Below, in pieces: positions 1 through 6,841 of a stretch of 29,914 bases of DNA. The notes under the pieces were generated by a model. The model ran no database searches and was not told where the DNA came from. It saw only the letters and a program-made list of their open reading frames with translations. A program made the position numbers and the translations under genes. Location of the stretch: IMG/VR virus record IMGVR_UViG_3300025141_000511, positions 1 through 29,914 of that record. The stretch is one strand, 5' to 3'. Positions within the stretch are counted from its first letter, which is position 1; each line of letters opens with the position of its first letter. Origin of the DNA: a virus.

Positions 1-927
1 TTCGACTGCACCACCAAGGACCTTGGTGATATGCAGTTGCCCAAGATGAAGGATATAGAAGGTAACGACTACGTACGGTTCGCGCCGAATGAGGAGTTGG
101 GCATACACCTCAACAAGCCGGTCATAGTAATGTTTGACGAGATCGGTAAAGCTAACCCCGCCGTTAAGAACGCCGCCAACGGTATCATGTTGGGGCGGCG
201 GCTGGGTACGAAACATCTACACCCTGACAGTATCGTGTTCGCGACCACCAACCTAGGCGCGGAAGGTGTGGGAGACTTGCTACAGCCACATTCGCGTAAT
301 CGGGTTACGGTGGTACGTATGCGTAAGCCGGATAACATGGAATGGATAGAATGGGGTATTGAAAATGACATCGAACACACGCTCTTGGGTTGGGCGAAAG
401 ATAACCCGCAAATATTCGCGTCTTTTGAAAATATCGAAGACCCCGACGAGAACCCCTACATCTTCCATCCCCGCGCTGTTGGAAGGGCAGCGTTTGTTAC
501 ACCCCGGTCGTTGGAAGCGGCGTCCGATTGGCTCAAAGAAAAAGAACACATAGACAGTCACTCTATGACTGCGTTGCTGATGGGTACGATAGGCGACCGT
601 GCGGCAATGGACCTCATGGCGTTTGTCAATCTGGCGGATCAGTTACCGTCACTCGACAGCATCAAGAGTGATCCCATGAACGCGAAGGTTCCCGATAGTG
701 CAGCCGCCGTGTGCATGGTGGTCTACCGCACGCTTGTAAACATTGAGCGTGGTTGGGTATCGGCGTGGATGAAATACCTTGGGCGATTAAACACAGAAGC
801 TCAGGGCATGTTCGCTAATGGTGTTCGTGCCAAGAAGTATTCGAAACAGTCGATGGTCATGACGAACCGCGACTTCACCGAATGGGCGCGGAACAACAAC
901 TATATGTTCGCCGCGGACAAGGTTTAA
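1..927 (+). CDS. MoxR-like AAA+ ATPase, 5' end missing
   Basis: C-terminal 308 residues of an AAA+ ATPase. The frame is open to base 1, so the ATG at 31 is internal and the Walker A part lies upstream of the window. Visible are a Walker B segment (VIVMFDEIGKA, Asp-Glu about visible residues 46-47), a sensor-1-like FATTN segment (about 80-84) and an Arg-rich HSRNR segment (about 97-101) where the arginine finger is expected. The rest is a helical lid. The fold and the VWA/metallopeptidase-like gene that follows match the MoxR-VWA pairing, in which the ATPase remodels or inserts metal into a partner. That role in a phage is inference. The gene ends 69 bp before its partner. It could also be described as a generic phage AAA ATPase (AAA_5 type). 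Confidence 0.85.
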   Translation, partial: FDCTTKDLGDMQLPKMKDIEGNDYVRFAPNEELGIHLNKPVIVMFDEIGKANPAVKNAANGIMLGRRLGTKHLHPDSIVFATTNLGAEGVGDLLQPHSRNRVTVVRMRKPDNMEWIEWGIENDIEHTLLGWAKDNPQIFASFENIEDPDENPYIFHPRAVGRAAFVTPRSLEAASDWLKEKEHIDSHSMTALLMGTIGDRAAMDLMAFVNLADQLPSLDSIKSDPMNAKVPDSAAAVCMVVYRTLVNIERGWVSAWMKYLGRLNTEAQGMFANGVRAKKYSKQSMVMTNRDFTEWARNNNYMFAADKV

Positions 928-930
928 CTA

Positions 931-948
931 GTTAGTCTTAGGACTAAC
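931..948. promoter_or_regulatory. 18-bp palindrome, copy 1 (one mismatch)
   Basis: GTTAGTCTTAGGACTAAC, directly after the ATPase stop codon and 48 nt before the start of the VWA gene. It differs from the perfect palindrome of copies 2 and 3 by one C-to-T and is identical to copy 4. The flanking A (930) and T (949) extend the dyad to 20 bp. It could be a protein operator or a 7-bp-stem RNA hairpin. There is no U-tract, so it is not a simple terminator. Confidence 0.7.
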
Positions 949-955
949 TTCTTAC

Positions 956-977
956 GGGGTGGGGTAAGACCCACCCC
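956..977 (+). promoter_or_regulatory. GC-rich hairpin in the VWA gene leader
   Basis: Perfect 8-bp stem, GGGGTGGG (956-963) with CCCACCCC (970-977), and a 6-nt loop. It sits between palindrome copy 1 and the ribosome binding site GGAGGA (982-987) of the VWA gene. Without a following U-tract it is more likely an mRNA-stability, processing or translational element than a terminator. Confidence 0.6.
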
Positions 978-996
978 AAAACGGAGGAAAACCAAC

Positions 997-2184
997 ATGT
1001 TAGCATTAGGTAATAACAAGTTATCTCCGCAACAACGGCTTGACAAGGCCGTGGTTGCCATAATGGGTAATGAAAAGTACCGCGCACTGGCCGGTATTCT
1101 TATGATCGGAGACCGGTCGATTAAGGGTGATGTACCGACAGCGTGTACCAACGGGCGTGATGAGATGTACGGCCATGACTTTGTGGATACGCTGGCTGAC
1201 GCCGAATTACGTTTCGTGGTACTGCACGAAAGTTTCCACAAATTATACCGACACCTGACTACGTGGGAGTGGATGTGGAAAGAAGACGCGGGCCGCGCAA
1301 ACAGGGCGTGCGACTACGTTATCAATCTTCAGATATCTGATGAAAATAAAGACGGCTTCGCGACGATGCCCGAATGCGGTCTGATAGATGAGAAGTACCG
1401 AGGCATGAACACCCCACAGGTATACAAATTGCTGGGAGATGAACCACCCGGCGGCGGAAGCGGTGGAGGTAGCGGCTTCGATGAGCATGATTGGGAAGGT
1501 GCCAAGGAACTGACCGACGCCGAACAACGTGATCTCGAACGTGACATTGACGAGGCCATACGACAAGGCGCATTGATGGCGGGTAAGTTAGGTACGGGTG
1601 CTGAACGTGACTTCTCAGATCTTCTCAAGCCTCAAGTAAACTGGAGAGAAGTAATGCGTGAGTTCGTTACGTCTACGTGCTCGGGTAGCGACTACTCCAC
1701 ATACCGACGCTTGAACCGGCGCTACGTAGCGTTGGATTTACCCATGCCCACCGGCATAACCGAGACTGTCGAAGGTATTGTGGTCGCGGGTGATATGTCT
1801 GGTTCGATTGGTCAACGGGAGATGTCGGTAGTAACCAGTGAGGCGAAGCACTGCTTCGATGCTGTCAAACCGGATTGGGTACGGATGCTGTACTGGGATA
1901 CCAAAATTGCCGGTGATGAGAAGTACGACAACGCCGAATTGGATAATTTCGTCAATACCACCAAGCCGCGTGGTGGAGGTGGTACCGATGTTAACTGTGT
2001 CCCGCCCTACATGCAGGAACATGGCATCAACCCGCAAGCCATAATCATAATAACTGACGGACATCTTTATAATGGGTGGGGGCAGTGGTCGCATCCAGTC
2101 CTGTGGGTAATCATCGACAATGAAAATGCCAAGCCCGACTACGGCAAATACATTCACGTAACCAGCGAAGAACTCAGGAGGTAG
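997..2184 (+). CDS. VWA-domain, DUF2201-type metallopeptidase-like protein
   Basis: 395 aa with two recognisable halves. The N-terminal half has a zincin-like HESFH motif (residues 77-81) and a downstream ANRACDYVIN segment (101-110), as in the putative metallopeptidase domain of DUF2201 proteins. A Gly/Ser-rich linker follows (about 151-160). The C-terminal half is a von Willebrand A domain with an intact MIDAS: DMSGS (D266, S268, S270), GGGGTDV (T330, D331) and ITDGH (352-356). Such proteins pair with MoxR-type AAA+ ATPases, and the ATPase gene lies just upstream. GGAGGA nine bases before the ATG supports the start. The phage substrate is unknown; chaperoning or remodelling of a protein or nucleoprotein complex is the general expectation for the pair. 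Confidence 0.85.
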   Translation: MLALGNNKLSPQQRLDKAVVAIMGNEKYRALAGILMIGDRSIKGDVPTACTNGRDEMYGHDFVDTLADAELRFVVLHESFHKLYRHLTTWEWMWKEDAGRANRACDYVINLQISDENKDGFATMPECGLIDEKYRGMNTPQVYKLLGDEPPGGGSGGGSGFDEHDWEGAKELTDAEQRDLERDIDEAIRQGALMAGKLGTGAERDFSDLLKPQVNWREVMREFVTSTCSGSDYSTYRRLNRRYVALDLPMPTGITETVEGIVVAGDMSGSIGQREMSVVTSEAKHCFDAVKPDWVRMLYWDTKIAGDEKYDNAELDNFVNTTKPRGGGGTDVNCVPPYMQEHGINPQAIIIITDGHLYNGWGQWSHPVLWVIIDNENAKPDYGKYIHVTSEELRR

Positions 2185-2188
2185 AGCA

Positions 2189-2386
2189 ATGAATTCGCTA
2201 GAGGAACTCCTTTCCGCAATTTTGGCTGAAGACACGCGCCTACCGCGCGCACATGGAGAAATTGATATGACAAACTTACCAACTTTCGGCGGGAAAGAGC
2301 CTACCGACACGACAGGAATTTGGTCATGGGATCAGACCCGCTTGCTCGTTGGTGGTAGTGTTAATGATTTGGAAATCGTGACATGA
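2189..2386 (+). CDS. Small conserved-looking phage protein (65 aa)
   Basis: Starts four bases after the VWA gene stop, with an AGGAGG site (2175-2180) inside the end of that gene. An internal ATG at 2267 is the only obvious alternative start. The C-terminal half holds a NLPTFGG segment and a GIWSWD...LLVG segment with aromatic and hydrophobic residues typical of a small beta-rich fold. No catalytic motif is visible and I cannot name a function. Its stop overlaps the start of the zinc-finger gene (ATGA), so it is probably co-translated with the VWA gene and what follows. Confidence 0.65.
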   Translation: MNSLEELLSAILAEDTRLPRAHGEIDMTNLPTFGGKEPTDTTGIWSWDQTRLLVGGSVNDLEIVT

Positions 2387-2562
2387 AATCACGCAAACCA
2401 ATCTGGCTTCCAAAACGGTACCGTGGAACCAACAAGAATACAAACGGGACAACGAGAAGGTTACCGAAGGCAGGCCTACCGTGCAGGGTGTGCGGTAAGG
2501 TTTTCAAAACCGATGACGGTTTGACCCACCACATGAAAAACAAACATGGAGATAAGTTATGA
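2383..2562 (+). CDS. Single classical C2H2 zinc-finger protein (59 aa)
   Basis: 59 aa, overlapping both neighbours by ATGA junctions. The N-terminal 30 residues are very basic. The C-terminal half is a classical zinc finger, C34-x2-C37-x12-H50-x4-H55, with the Phe at 41 and Leu at 47 that form the usual hydrophobic core. That spacing is the eukaryote-like C2H2 pattern, which is uncommon in bacterial proteins outside the Ros/MucR type. It probably binds nucleic acid; a transcriptional or host-takeover role is inference. The basic tail fits DNA or RNA contact. Confidence 0.75.
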   Translation: MKSRKPIWLPKRYRGTNKNTNGTTRRLPKAGLPCRVCGKVFKTDDGLTHHMKNKHGDKL

Positions 2563-2768
2563 GTAGTAGCGAGGTGATTGTGGTTCGACCGAATCAGTCG
2601 CACTACAAATTAAAGAACGGCAACTTCGCAATGGTGTGGAGTTGCCCTAACTGCTACGCGGATATCTACCAAGGGTTTGATCACGGGTATGAGTCCGCCG
2701 TGGAGTCCGGTACTTGCCCTGCCTGCTGGAAAAGGGCTGGAGTCGGCACGGATGGAGATAACGTATGA
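2559..2768 (+). CDS. Small zinc-ribbon-like protein (69 aa)
   Basis: Starts at the ATGA overlap with the C2H2 gene. Two Cys pairs, CPNC (29-32) and CPAC (53-56), 20 residues apart, make a plausible single zinc ribbon. Aromatic residues lie between them. The C-terminal tail is short, Gly/Asp-rich and probably disordered. No enzymatic motif is seen. It is part of a run of translationally coupled mini-genes; a role as adaptor or nucleic-acid-binding factor is a guess. Confidence 0.65.
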   Translation: MSSSEVIVVRPNQSHYKLKNGNFAMVWSCPNCYADIYQGFDHGYESAVESGTCPACWKRAGVGTDGDNV

Positions 2769-2869
2769 CGATAGCTGTCATCAAGATAACCGTAATCGTG
2801 GCGTTGGTATTGTGGTTATGCGCCATGATCGCACTAGTCGATATGTTCCTGTGGGTTTTAAGTAGTTAG
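2765..2869 (+). CDS. Tiny single-pass membrane peptide (34 aa)
   Basis: 34 aa, starting in an ATGA overlap with the preceding gene. Nearly the whole peptide is hydrophobic (residues 5-32, rich in Ile, Val, Leu, Ala, Trp and Met) with a Lys at 7 and one Asp near 26, as in a single transmembrane helix. Its TAG stop lies inside palindrome copy 2. Small phage membrane peptides act in lysis, superinfection exclusion or envelope modification; none can be chosen here. The coupled start and uninterrupted hydrophobicity support it as real, but it is short. Confidence 0.5.
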   Translation: MTIAVIKITVIVALVLWLCAMIALVDMFLWVLSS

Positions 2870-2882
2870 TCCTAGGACTAAC
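2865..2882. promoter_or_regulatory. 18-bp perfect palindrome, copy 2
   Basis: GTTAGTCCTAGGACTAAC, a perfect dyad, ending 30 nt before the ATG of the next gene, whose ribosome site AAGGAG lies in between. It overlaps the stop codon of the 34-aa membrane peptide. Identical to copy 3, including flanking A and AA (a 21-nt shared string). Confidence 0.75.
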
Positions 2883-2912
2883 AAGACAACTGATATCAAG
2901 GAGAACCCGGTT

Positions 2913-3950
2913 ATGAAACTCAATACCTTTAATGATGTAGAAAAACGGTACAGTGAAATCAAACCGTTGGTTAGTAGGTACCACACGCTAGAAGATGACG
3001 TTCGTCCGATAGCTGATCGTCGCCACAAACATGAACGGATAGAACGTGTTAATAGTAATAAGTATATTCTGCGCAATACGTTGCCGCTTAAATCTACCCC
3101 ACAATATGTTAACAGTCCGTTCTACACGAACTACCTAAAACTCGCTATAGAGCGCCCACCGATTATTTGGGAGAGAAAAGGTAGCCCAAGCGAACGCTCA
3201 ACATACGAACAAATTACCGTACGTGGTGGCTTAATCCATAGCCACGATAACTCCCGGTATAACTTCTTATGTGAATACCTACCTTGGGATTTACATTTCC
3301 ACTCAGGGTCAAGACATTTCATTCGCCACAAAGTGGTTGCTATTGAGAGAGGCGTGAAAGCTGGCGAGGAAGGAATTGTTAGATCGACCACTGAAGAATA
3401 CGTGGATAGATATATGCCACGCTCAGAGATGGAATGGCGTAATTTTGTTAGCACTGATGCACATCCACTCGATGTTGTTCCCAAGCAAGCACAGGACTAC
3501 TTACTCACCTTCCGCCGCGGGGATAAATGGCCGATTGGGGTTTGGGATTTTTCCGGTCCGTTCTGGCCCGAACCCAGAGTACGTATAGACAAACGCAAGA
3601 AGAAATCCCTCAAGCCGCACATAGATAAATTCTATGAGTGGATGTGCATCATTGGCCCGTTGGTGCCATACGACGATTGGGATTATCGGGAACGTATGAT
3701 TACCGAAATAGCCGAGTATAGTGGTCAGCGCTGTATAATCGGCAGCATAACGGCAGAGCTTGCAACAGAGATTGTTATGGATTATAATCACCCACTAAGA
3801 ATACACCTTGCGTGGCATTTCTTAACACAAACAGATATAAGGGGGGTTGATACTCAAGAAGCCATGCGTAAATTCCGAAATGATTTTAACCGTAGAGCAA
3901 ACAAGACGTTTGATCTGCAATACACAGAGATGGTCCAACAGGAGAACTAA
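2913..3950 (+). CDS. Hypothetical protein (345 aa)
   Basis: Preceded by AAGGAG nine bases upstream of the ATG and by palindrome copy 2, so it probably begins a transcription or processing unit. The protein is soluble and rich in Arg, His, Tyr and Trp. A His-dense central stretch (about residues 108-140) contains HSHDN and LHFHSGSRHFIRH, which could bind metal but matches no signature I recognise. A basic KRKKK patch lies near residue 228. I see no membrane segment or Walker motif. It is followed one base later by the next gene, suggesting co-expression. Function unknown. Confidence 0.7.
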   Translation: MKLNTFNDVEKRYSEIKPLVSRYHTLEDDVRPIADRRHKHERIERVNSNKYILRNTLPLKSTPQYVNSPFYTNYLKLAIERPPIIWERKGSPSERSTYEQITVRGGLIHSHDNSRYNFLCEYLPWDLHFHSGSRHFIRHKVVAIERGVKAGEEGIVRSTTEEYVDRYMPRSEMEWRNFVSTDAHPLDVVPKQAQDYLLTFRRGDKWPIGVWDFSGPFWPEPRVRIDKRKKKSLKPHIDKFYEWMCIIGPLVPYDDWDYRERMITEIAEYSGQRCIIGSITAELATEIVMDYNHPLRIHLAWHFLTQTDIRGVDTQEAMRKFRNDFNRRANKTFDLQYTEMVQQEN

Positions 3951-3951
3951 A

Positions 3952-4848
3952 ATGACATTCACTTACCTAGTTGAAAATTACGAAAGTCAAGCCGTTTCCG
4001 TGGGTTCTTTTATTTTACATGCCGAATTGTCGGGAGAACTCAAAATGTTCGCTGCACGGGTGGGGAAACTTTTCCCCCGTGCCAAGTTCAGTATTTATGT
4101 TAGATACGGGTACAATAACTTATTGGTGTACCACCCGAATAAACCGCTGTGTATGGGGTGGATCGGTTATGGCGACTACACCAACTCAGATACAGCTTCT
4201 GGGTATAAGTATGTTGTGTTTTCCGAAAACATAACAAACTGTCAGTACGCGTCACACTCATGGCAGCGGCACCTAATGTCATCAGGCAATTTAAATCAGG
4301 CAGTTAAGAACGTCAGCAGACACCTACGAGACTACTCTGTGGAAAACGTAGCCAAATCACTGTCGAGGGAAGTAAGAAGCGAATGGCATAAGGAATACAA
4401 CGACAGTAGGAATGAGATATCTATGGCGTTCAATGCCCTACGTTATGACGATGATTTGCGTGATGAACTTATTCGGCTACATGCCGCGGACCATATGTTC
4501 ATTACTGAAAAGCTGCAACGTAAGGTAGATGAACTCGCCGCTGCGCATGATACGGAGCGCGACGCCTCTAAATACAGACTAAATCGTGTGTCGATGGTCT
4601 GTGTTACCTCTACTCTACGTGGTGAACAAGTTTTCGAGGTATGCACGGTACCAAATATCCTAGGGTTCGACGGTCATGGAAATAAATTCATAGCGGAACA
4701 AACATACACCGAAAACGAATTACCAGAAGATTTGAGGGATAAGCTGGGCGTTCTCAATATTACCGAGAAGCAACAGTTCGTGCCGGGTGTGGGATATAAA
4801 CTCACAGATGGTATACTGTTTGTAGCACGGGGAGAAGTTGCTCAGTGA
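3952..4848 (+). CDS. Hypothetical protein with C-terminal domain shared with next gene (298 aa)
   Basis: The frame is open from 3847, but the ATG at 3952 sits just after the stop of the upstream gene (3950) behind AGGAGA, so it is preferred. The N-terminal half is rich in Tyr, Ser and His; residues about 140-210 look helical and charged. The last 90 or so residues contain LPEDLRDKLGVLNI followed by VPGVGYKLTDGILFVARGE. The next protein carries the same pattern (LPGWVQDKLAVLMI, then VSGVG and FWIDVDG). This indicates a shared domain of unknown function. The stop overlaps the GTG start of that next gene. Confidence 0.7.
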   Translation: MTFTYLVENYESQAVSVGSFILHAELSGELKMFAARVGKLFPRAKFSIYVRYGYNNLLVYHPNKPLCMGWIGYGDYTNSDTASGYKYVVFSENITNCQYASHSWQRHLMSSGNLNQAVKNVSRHLRDYSVENVAKSLSREVRSEWHKEYNDSRNEISMAFNALRYDDDLRDELIRLHAADHMFITEKLQRKVDELAAAHDTERDASKYRLNRVSMVCVTSTLRGEQVFEVCTVPNILGFDGHGNKFIAEQTYTENELPEDLRDKLGVLNITEKQQFVPGVGYKLTDGILFVARGEVAQ

Positions 4849-5210
4849 CCGAATACTTTGACCATAAGATATGCAGGGTGTTAGTTCGTATTGACGGCAC
4901 CGTGTGTATCTTATGTGTTGGGGGCATAGACGCTCCTGACATTAGTGGCGCTTATTCGGGGGTTAACGATCTACCCGGTTGGGTGCAGGATAAACTCGCG
5001 GTACTTATGATCTGTGACCCTACACCACCGACAAAACAAGTAAGTGGTGTGGGTAGACGCATCAACACCAACACATTCTGGATAGATGTTGATGGGACAA
5101 TACCGCCCGATGTCAGGGTTGGCATTGGTAACTTTAATAAACTACAAAAGCTAACTTTTGGTCACGACCAAGATGAAGCTGATGCTAGGGTTGGCATTAG
5201 TAAGTTTTAA
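4845..5210 (+). CDS. Hypothetical protein, stand-alone copy of the shared domain (121 aa)
   Basis: Starts with GTG at 4845 in a GTGA overlap with the preceding stop. GGAG at 4831-4834 is a usable ribosome site. The protein is nearly all the domain seen at the C-terminus of the preceding protein: a strand-rich N-terminal part (CRVLVRIDGTVCILCVGG), then LPxxxxDKLxVLxI, then a xVxGVG turn and a hydrophobic FWIDVDG strand. It looks like an intragenomic duplication that has diverged. No catalytic residues are evident and the function is unknown. Confidence 0.65.
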   Translation: MTEYFDHKICRVLVRIDGTVCILCVGGIDAPDISGAYSGVNDLPGWVQDKLAVLMICDPTPPTKQVSGVGRRINTNTFWIDVDGTIPPDVRVGIGNFNKLQKLTFGHDQDEADARVGISKF

Positions 5211-5249
5211 ATAGTCGATACCAGTTTCTACTAAACATTGGAGATAGCT

Positions 5250-5438
5250 ATGAGTCAGAAAACCAAACCGCTTTCAGATTTTACAGTCTGCCCTTGGTGT
5301 GGGGCGCACACAAGATTGGAATACATACACGGTCACTATGCGTGTATGGCTTGCCATAGACCTGTAGTCGATTGCTGCAATGGGGAGGAAGCAGCGTGTA
5401 GTACGGAGGAAGAAAATGCAACTACACACAACCGATGA
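5250..5438 (+). CDS. Zinc-ribbon mini-protein (62 aa)
   Basis: The frame opens with a TTG at 5238, but the ATG at 5250 has GGAG just upstream and is preferred. Two Cys pairs, CPWC (14-17) and CMAC (32-35), form a likely zinc ribbon. Three more Cys (42, 43, 50) and an acidic Glu-rich tail follow. This resembles small phage zinc-ribbon proteins of unassigned role. Its end overlaps the start of the next gene. Confidence 0.65.
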   Translation: MSQKTKPLSDFTVCPWCGAHTRLEYIHGHYACMACHRPVVDCCNGEEAACSTEEENATTHNR

Positions 5439-5595
5439 GGCTTTCGATAAGGCTCACGAATTGGTTTCTGGTAAGAAATCCAACATCACTGTAAAGCGGT
5501 CTATGTTTATGAACCTACTGATGGATCATTCCTCAATGGTAGGGAAGTTACAGGACCACGGAGAAAAATTAGAAAAAGGGCGGCGTGCTGAATGA
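5416..5595 (+). CDS. Small helical protein with C-terminal QDHGEKL motif (59 aa)
   Basis: The ATG at 5416 follows GGAGGA; the in-frame ATG at 5380 would overlap the upstream gene much further and lacks a better site. The protein is charged and probably alpha-helical (FDKAHELVSGKKSNITVKRS...). It ends in LQDHGEKLEKG, which the next protein repeats at its own C-terminus. The underlying DNA is a 23-bp exact repeat. Function unknown. Confidence 0.6.
   Translation: MQLHTTDEAFDKAHELVSGKKSNITVKRSMFMNLLMDHSSMVGKLQDHGEKLEKGRRAE
5551..5573 (+). repeat. 23-bp direct repeat, copy A
   Basis: Exact repeat of 5781-5803, in the same reading frame and encoding QDHGEKL in both genes. It contains GGAG and an A-run, so it could also act as a translation signal. 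Confidence 0.85.
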
Positions 5596-5825
5596 ACGAT
5601 CACAATACCGATATTGCAGACGACACCTACCGGAATTATTACGCGTGCGCGTGCGGCCACGCGTGGTCTGACGATTATTCGTGCAAAATCGGTGATCGGT
5701 GCCCGAGTTGTGGCACGGCTACGGAGCCGCACACGTCAGAAATATTGATGACAGAACCGGAATGGAGGATTTTAATGGATCAGGACCACGGAGAAAAATT
5801 AGATAGGGGGAAGGAGGTAAAGTAA
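5592..5825 (+). CDS. Zinc-ribbon-like mini-protein with QDHGEKL tail (77 aa)
   Basis: Starts in an ATGA overlap with the previous gene. CACGHAW (C19, C21, H23) and RCPSCG (C37, C40), with another Cys at 31, suggest a zinc-binding ribbon; the W-S-D-D spacing resembles FmdB-like or rubredoxin-like ribbons of small regulators. The C-terminus MDQDHGEKLDRG repeats the tail of the preceding protein. The repeated tail on an otherwise unrelated domain suggests a swapped or copied segment. Confidence 0.6.
   Translation: MNDHNTDIADDTYRNYYACACGHAWSDDYSCKIGDRCPSCGTATEPHTSEILMTEPEWRILMDQDHGEKLDRGKEVK
5781..5803 (+). repeat. 23-bp direct repeat, copy B
   Basis: Exact match to 5551-5573, ending shortly before the strong AAGGAGG site of the next gene. 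Confidence 0.85.
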
Positions 5826-5828
5826 CGT

Positions 5829-5972
5829 ATGGCACATAAAGTTGTTCACACATACTCGAAGAAGACGCCCGCACGACGCCGAAAGAAAGTCAGGCCGTTA
5901 AACCACCGTAAAAGTTTAGGGGCTAGGTCGGCATTTGCCGGGATAAACAAACGTAGGCGGGGGCAGGGATGA
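5829..5972 (+). CDS. Very basic 47-aa protein
   Basis: Preceded by a strong AAGGAGGT ribosome site about ten bases upstream of the ATG. Roughly one third of the residues are Arg or Lys (ARRRKKVR, NHRK, NKRRRGQG), as in small nucleic-acid-binding proteins. No Cys pairs or hydrophobic segment. Its stop overlaps the start of the next mini-gene. The strong site and tight spacing argue that it is translated; function unknown. Confidence 0.55.
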   Translation: MAHKVVHTYSKKTPARRRKKVRPLNHRKSLGARSAFAGINKRRRGQG

Positions 5973-6058
5973 ATAAGAAAACACGGAAACATTGGGGACC
6001 GATAAAACTTGAAGACTTCTTGGCAGAATATAAAGCGGGGGGGTTCCAAGATGGCTAA
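5969..6058 (+). CDS. Tiny 29-aa ORF coupled to neighbours
   Basis: Begins in an ATGA overlap with the basic 47-aa gene and ends inside the start of the VRR-NUC gene (ATG at 6051). It encodes a mixed-charge peptide (MNKKTRKHWGPIKLEDFLAE...). It may serve mainly to carry ribosomes to the nuclease start, which has only a G-run upstream. Weak candidate by length alone. Confidence 0.4.
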   Translation: MNKKTRKHWGPIKLEDFLAEYKAGGFQDG

Positions 6059-6356
6059 CACGCCAGAAGGTAGGGTTAAACGGGTGGTCACTAAACAGTT
6101 GAAGGAGCTTGGTGCCTATTACTTTTTCCCTATGACCGGGGGCTATGGTAAAAGTGGTGTTCCAGACATAATAGCCTGTTACAACGGGCTATTCTTTGGG
6201 ATAGAATGTAAGGCCGGTAAGAATAAACCAACAGTCCTACAGGAAAAGAATTTACGCGATATAAAAGAAGCAGGGGGGCGTTCGTTCGTTATAAACGAGG
6301 AAAATATGTATGCAATCACCGCGGTAATGAAGAATGCCATTAATAAGGAAGTATAA
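6051..6356 (+). CDS. VRR-NUC domain nuclease
   Basis: 101 aa, the usual length of a stand-alone VRR-NUC nuclease. Core motifs: GKSGVPDI (33-40, catalytic Asp39), IECK (51-54, Glu52 and Lys54 of the E-x-K half) and Gln64 in a helix. These are the PD-(D/E)XK residues of the family, which includes structure-specific and Holliday-junction-type nucleases. The start chosen is the ATG at 6051; the frame continues upstream to 6009 but overlaps the small upstream ORFs. It probably processes replication or recombination intermediates of the phage genome. Confidence 0.85.
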   Translation: MANTPEGRVKRVVTKQLKELGAYYFFPMTGGYGKSGVPDIIACYNGLFFGIECKAGKNKPTVLQEKNLRDIKEAGGRSFVINEENMYAITAVMKNAINKEV

Positions 6357-6735
6357 CACACAACCGCTAGAAGACCGGTTACTACACGAAGCCGTGGAAG
6401 CGGAGCGGGGCGGTGACCATGATTTAGCAGCTAGGAAGCTACATAAAGCGATACATTCGGATTATTATATGGGCATATCCAAAGTGTGCGTTGGGGGTAG
6501 TTACCTCAAATACGATCTATATCCGTTGGACGATGAACTCCTTGCACAATGGACGTTGCCCGAAGATATCAATTGGTCTGACACGCCTGACTTACAACAT
6601 ATGAAATACAACATGTTTGGACCTAATACCGCCGCCTTAGCGAGAAAACGTCTAAGCGCGAGAAGACGTAAAATAATTAAAACATTCAAAAAGAAAAACG
6701 TCGATACAGATAAGGAGAACAATTATGGTTTGTAG
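6334..6735 (+). CDS. Hypothetical protein (133 aa)
   Basis: ATG at 6334 overlaps the nuclease gene by 23 bases. The N-terminal 40 residues read as two charged amphipathic helices (LEDRLLHEAVEAERGG, LAARKLHKAIHS). The middle is Tyr/Leu/Asp-rich, and the C-terminus is highly basic (RKRLSARRRKIIKTFKKKN), suggesting nucleic-acid contact. No known domain recognised. A tiny ORF with a good ribosome site overlaps its end. Confidence 0.6.
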   Translation: MPLIRKYNTQPLEDRLLHEAVEAERGGDHDLAARKLHKAIHSDYYMGISKVCVGGSYLKYDLYPLDDELLAQWTLPEDINWSDTPDLQHMKYNMFGPNTAALARKRLSARRRKIIKTFKKKNVDTDKENNYGL

Positions 6736-6793
6736 TAACATCTTTTCGCGTGGGCTTTGGGTGTGTCCCCTCGCGCGACGACTAAGCGGATGA
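6725..6793 (+). CDS. Possible 22-aa leader peptide
   Basis: ATG seven bases after a good AAGGAG site (6712-6717), encoding a 22-residue Arg/Leu/Cys-containing peptide and ending just before a structured non-coding region. It overlaps the end of the 133-aa gene in another frame. The strong site is the only positive evidence. It could be a leader peptide controlling the hairpins downstream, or chance. Confidence 0.25.
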   Translation: MVCSNIFSRGLWVCPLARRLSG

Positions 6794-6841
6794 GAGGTCG
6801 TAAAAAAATCCTTCCGCAGTGTTAGGTCGGTGGGTTTCAAG

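Noticed and set aside
1032-1065. Sigma-70-like TTGACA box with TAATGG
   Set aside because: Inside the VWA coding sequence, with 15-bp spacing and a poor -10 box; no support as a promoter.
3847-3951. Longer start for the 298-aa protein
   Set aside because: It would overlap the 345-aa gene by about 100 bases; the ATG at 3952 has AGGAGA and fits the junction.
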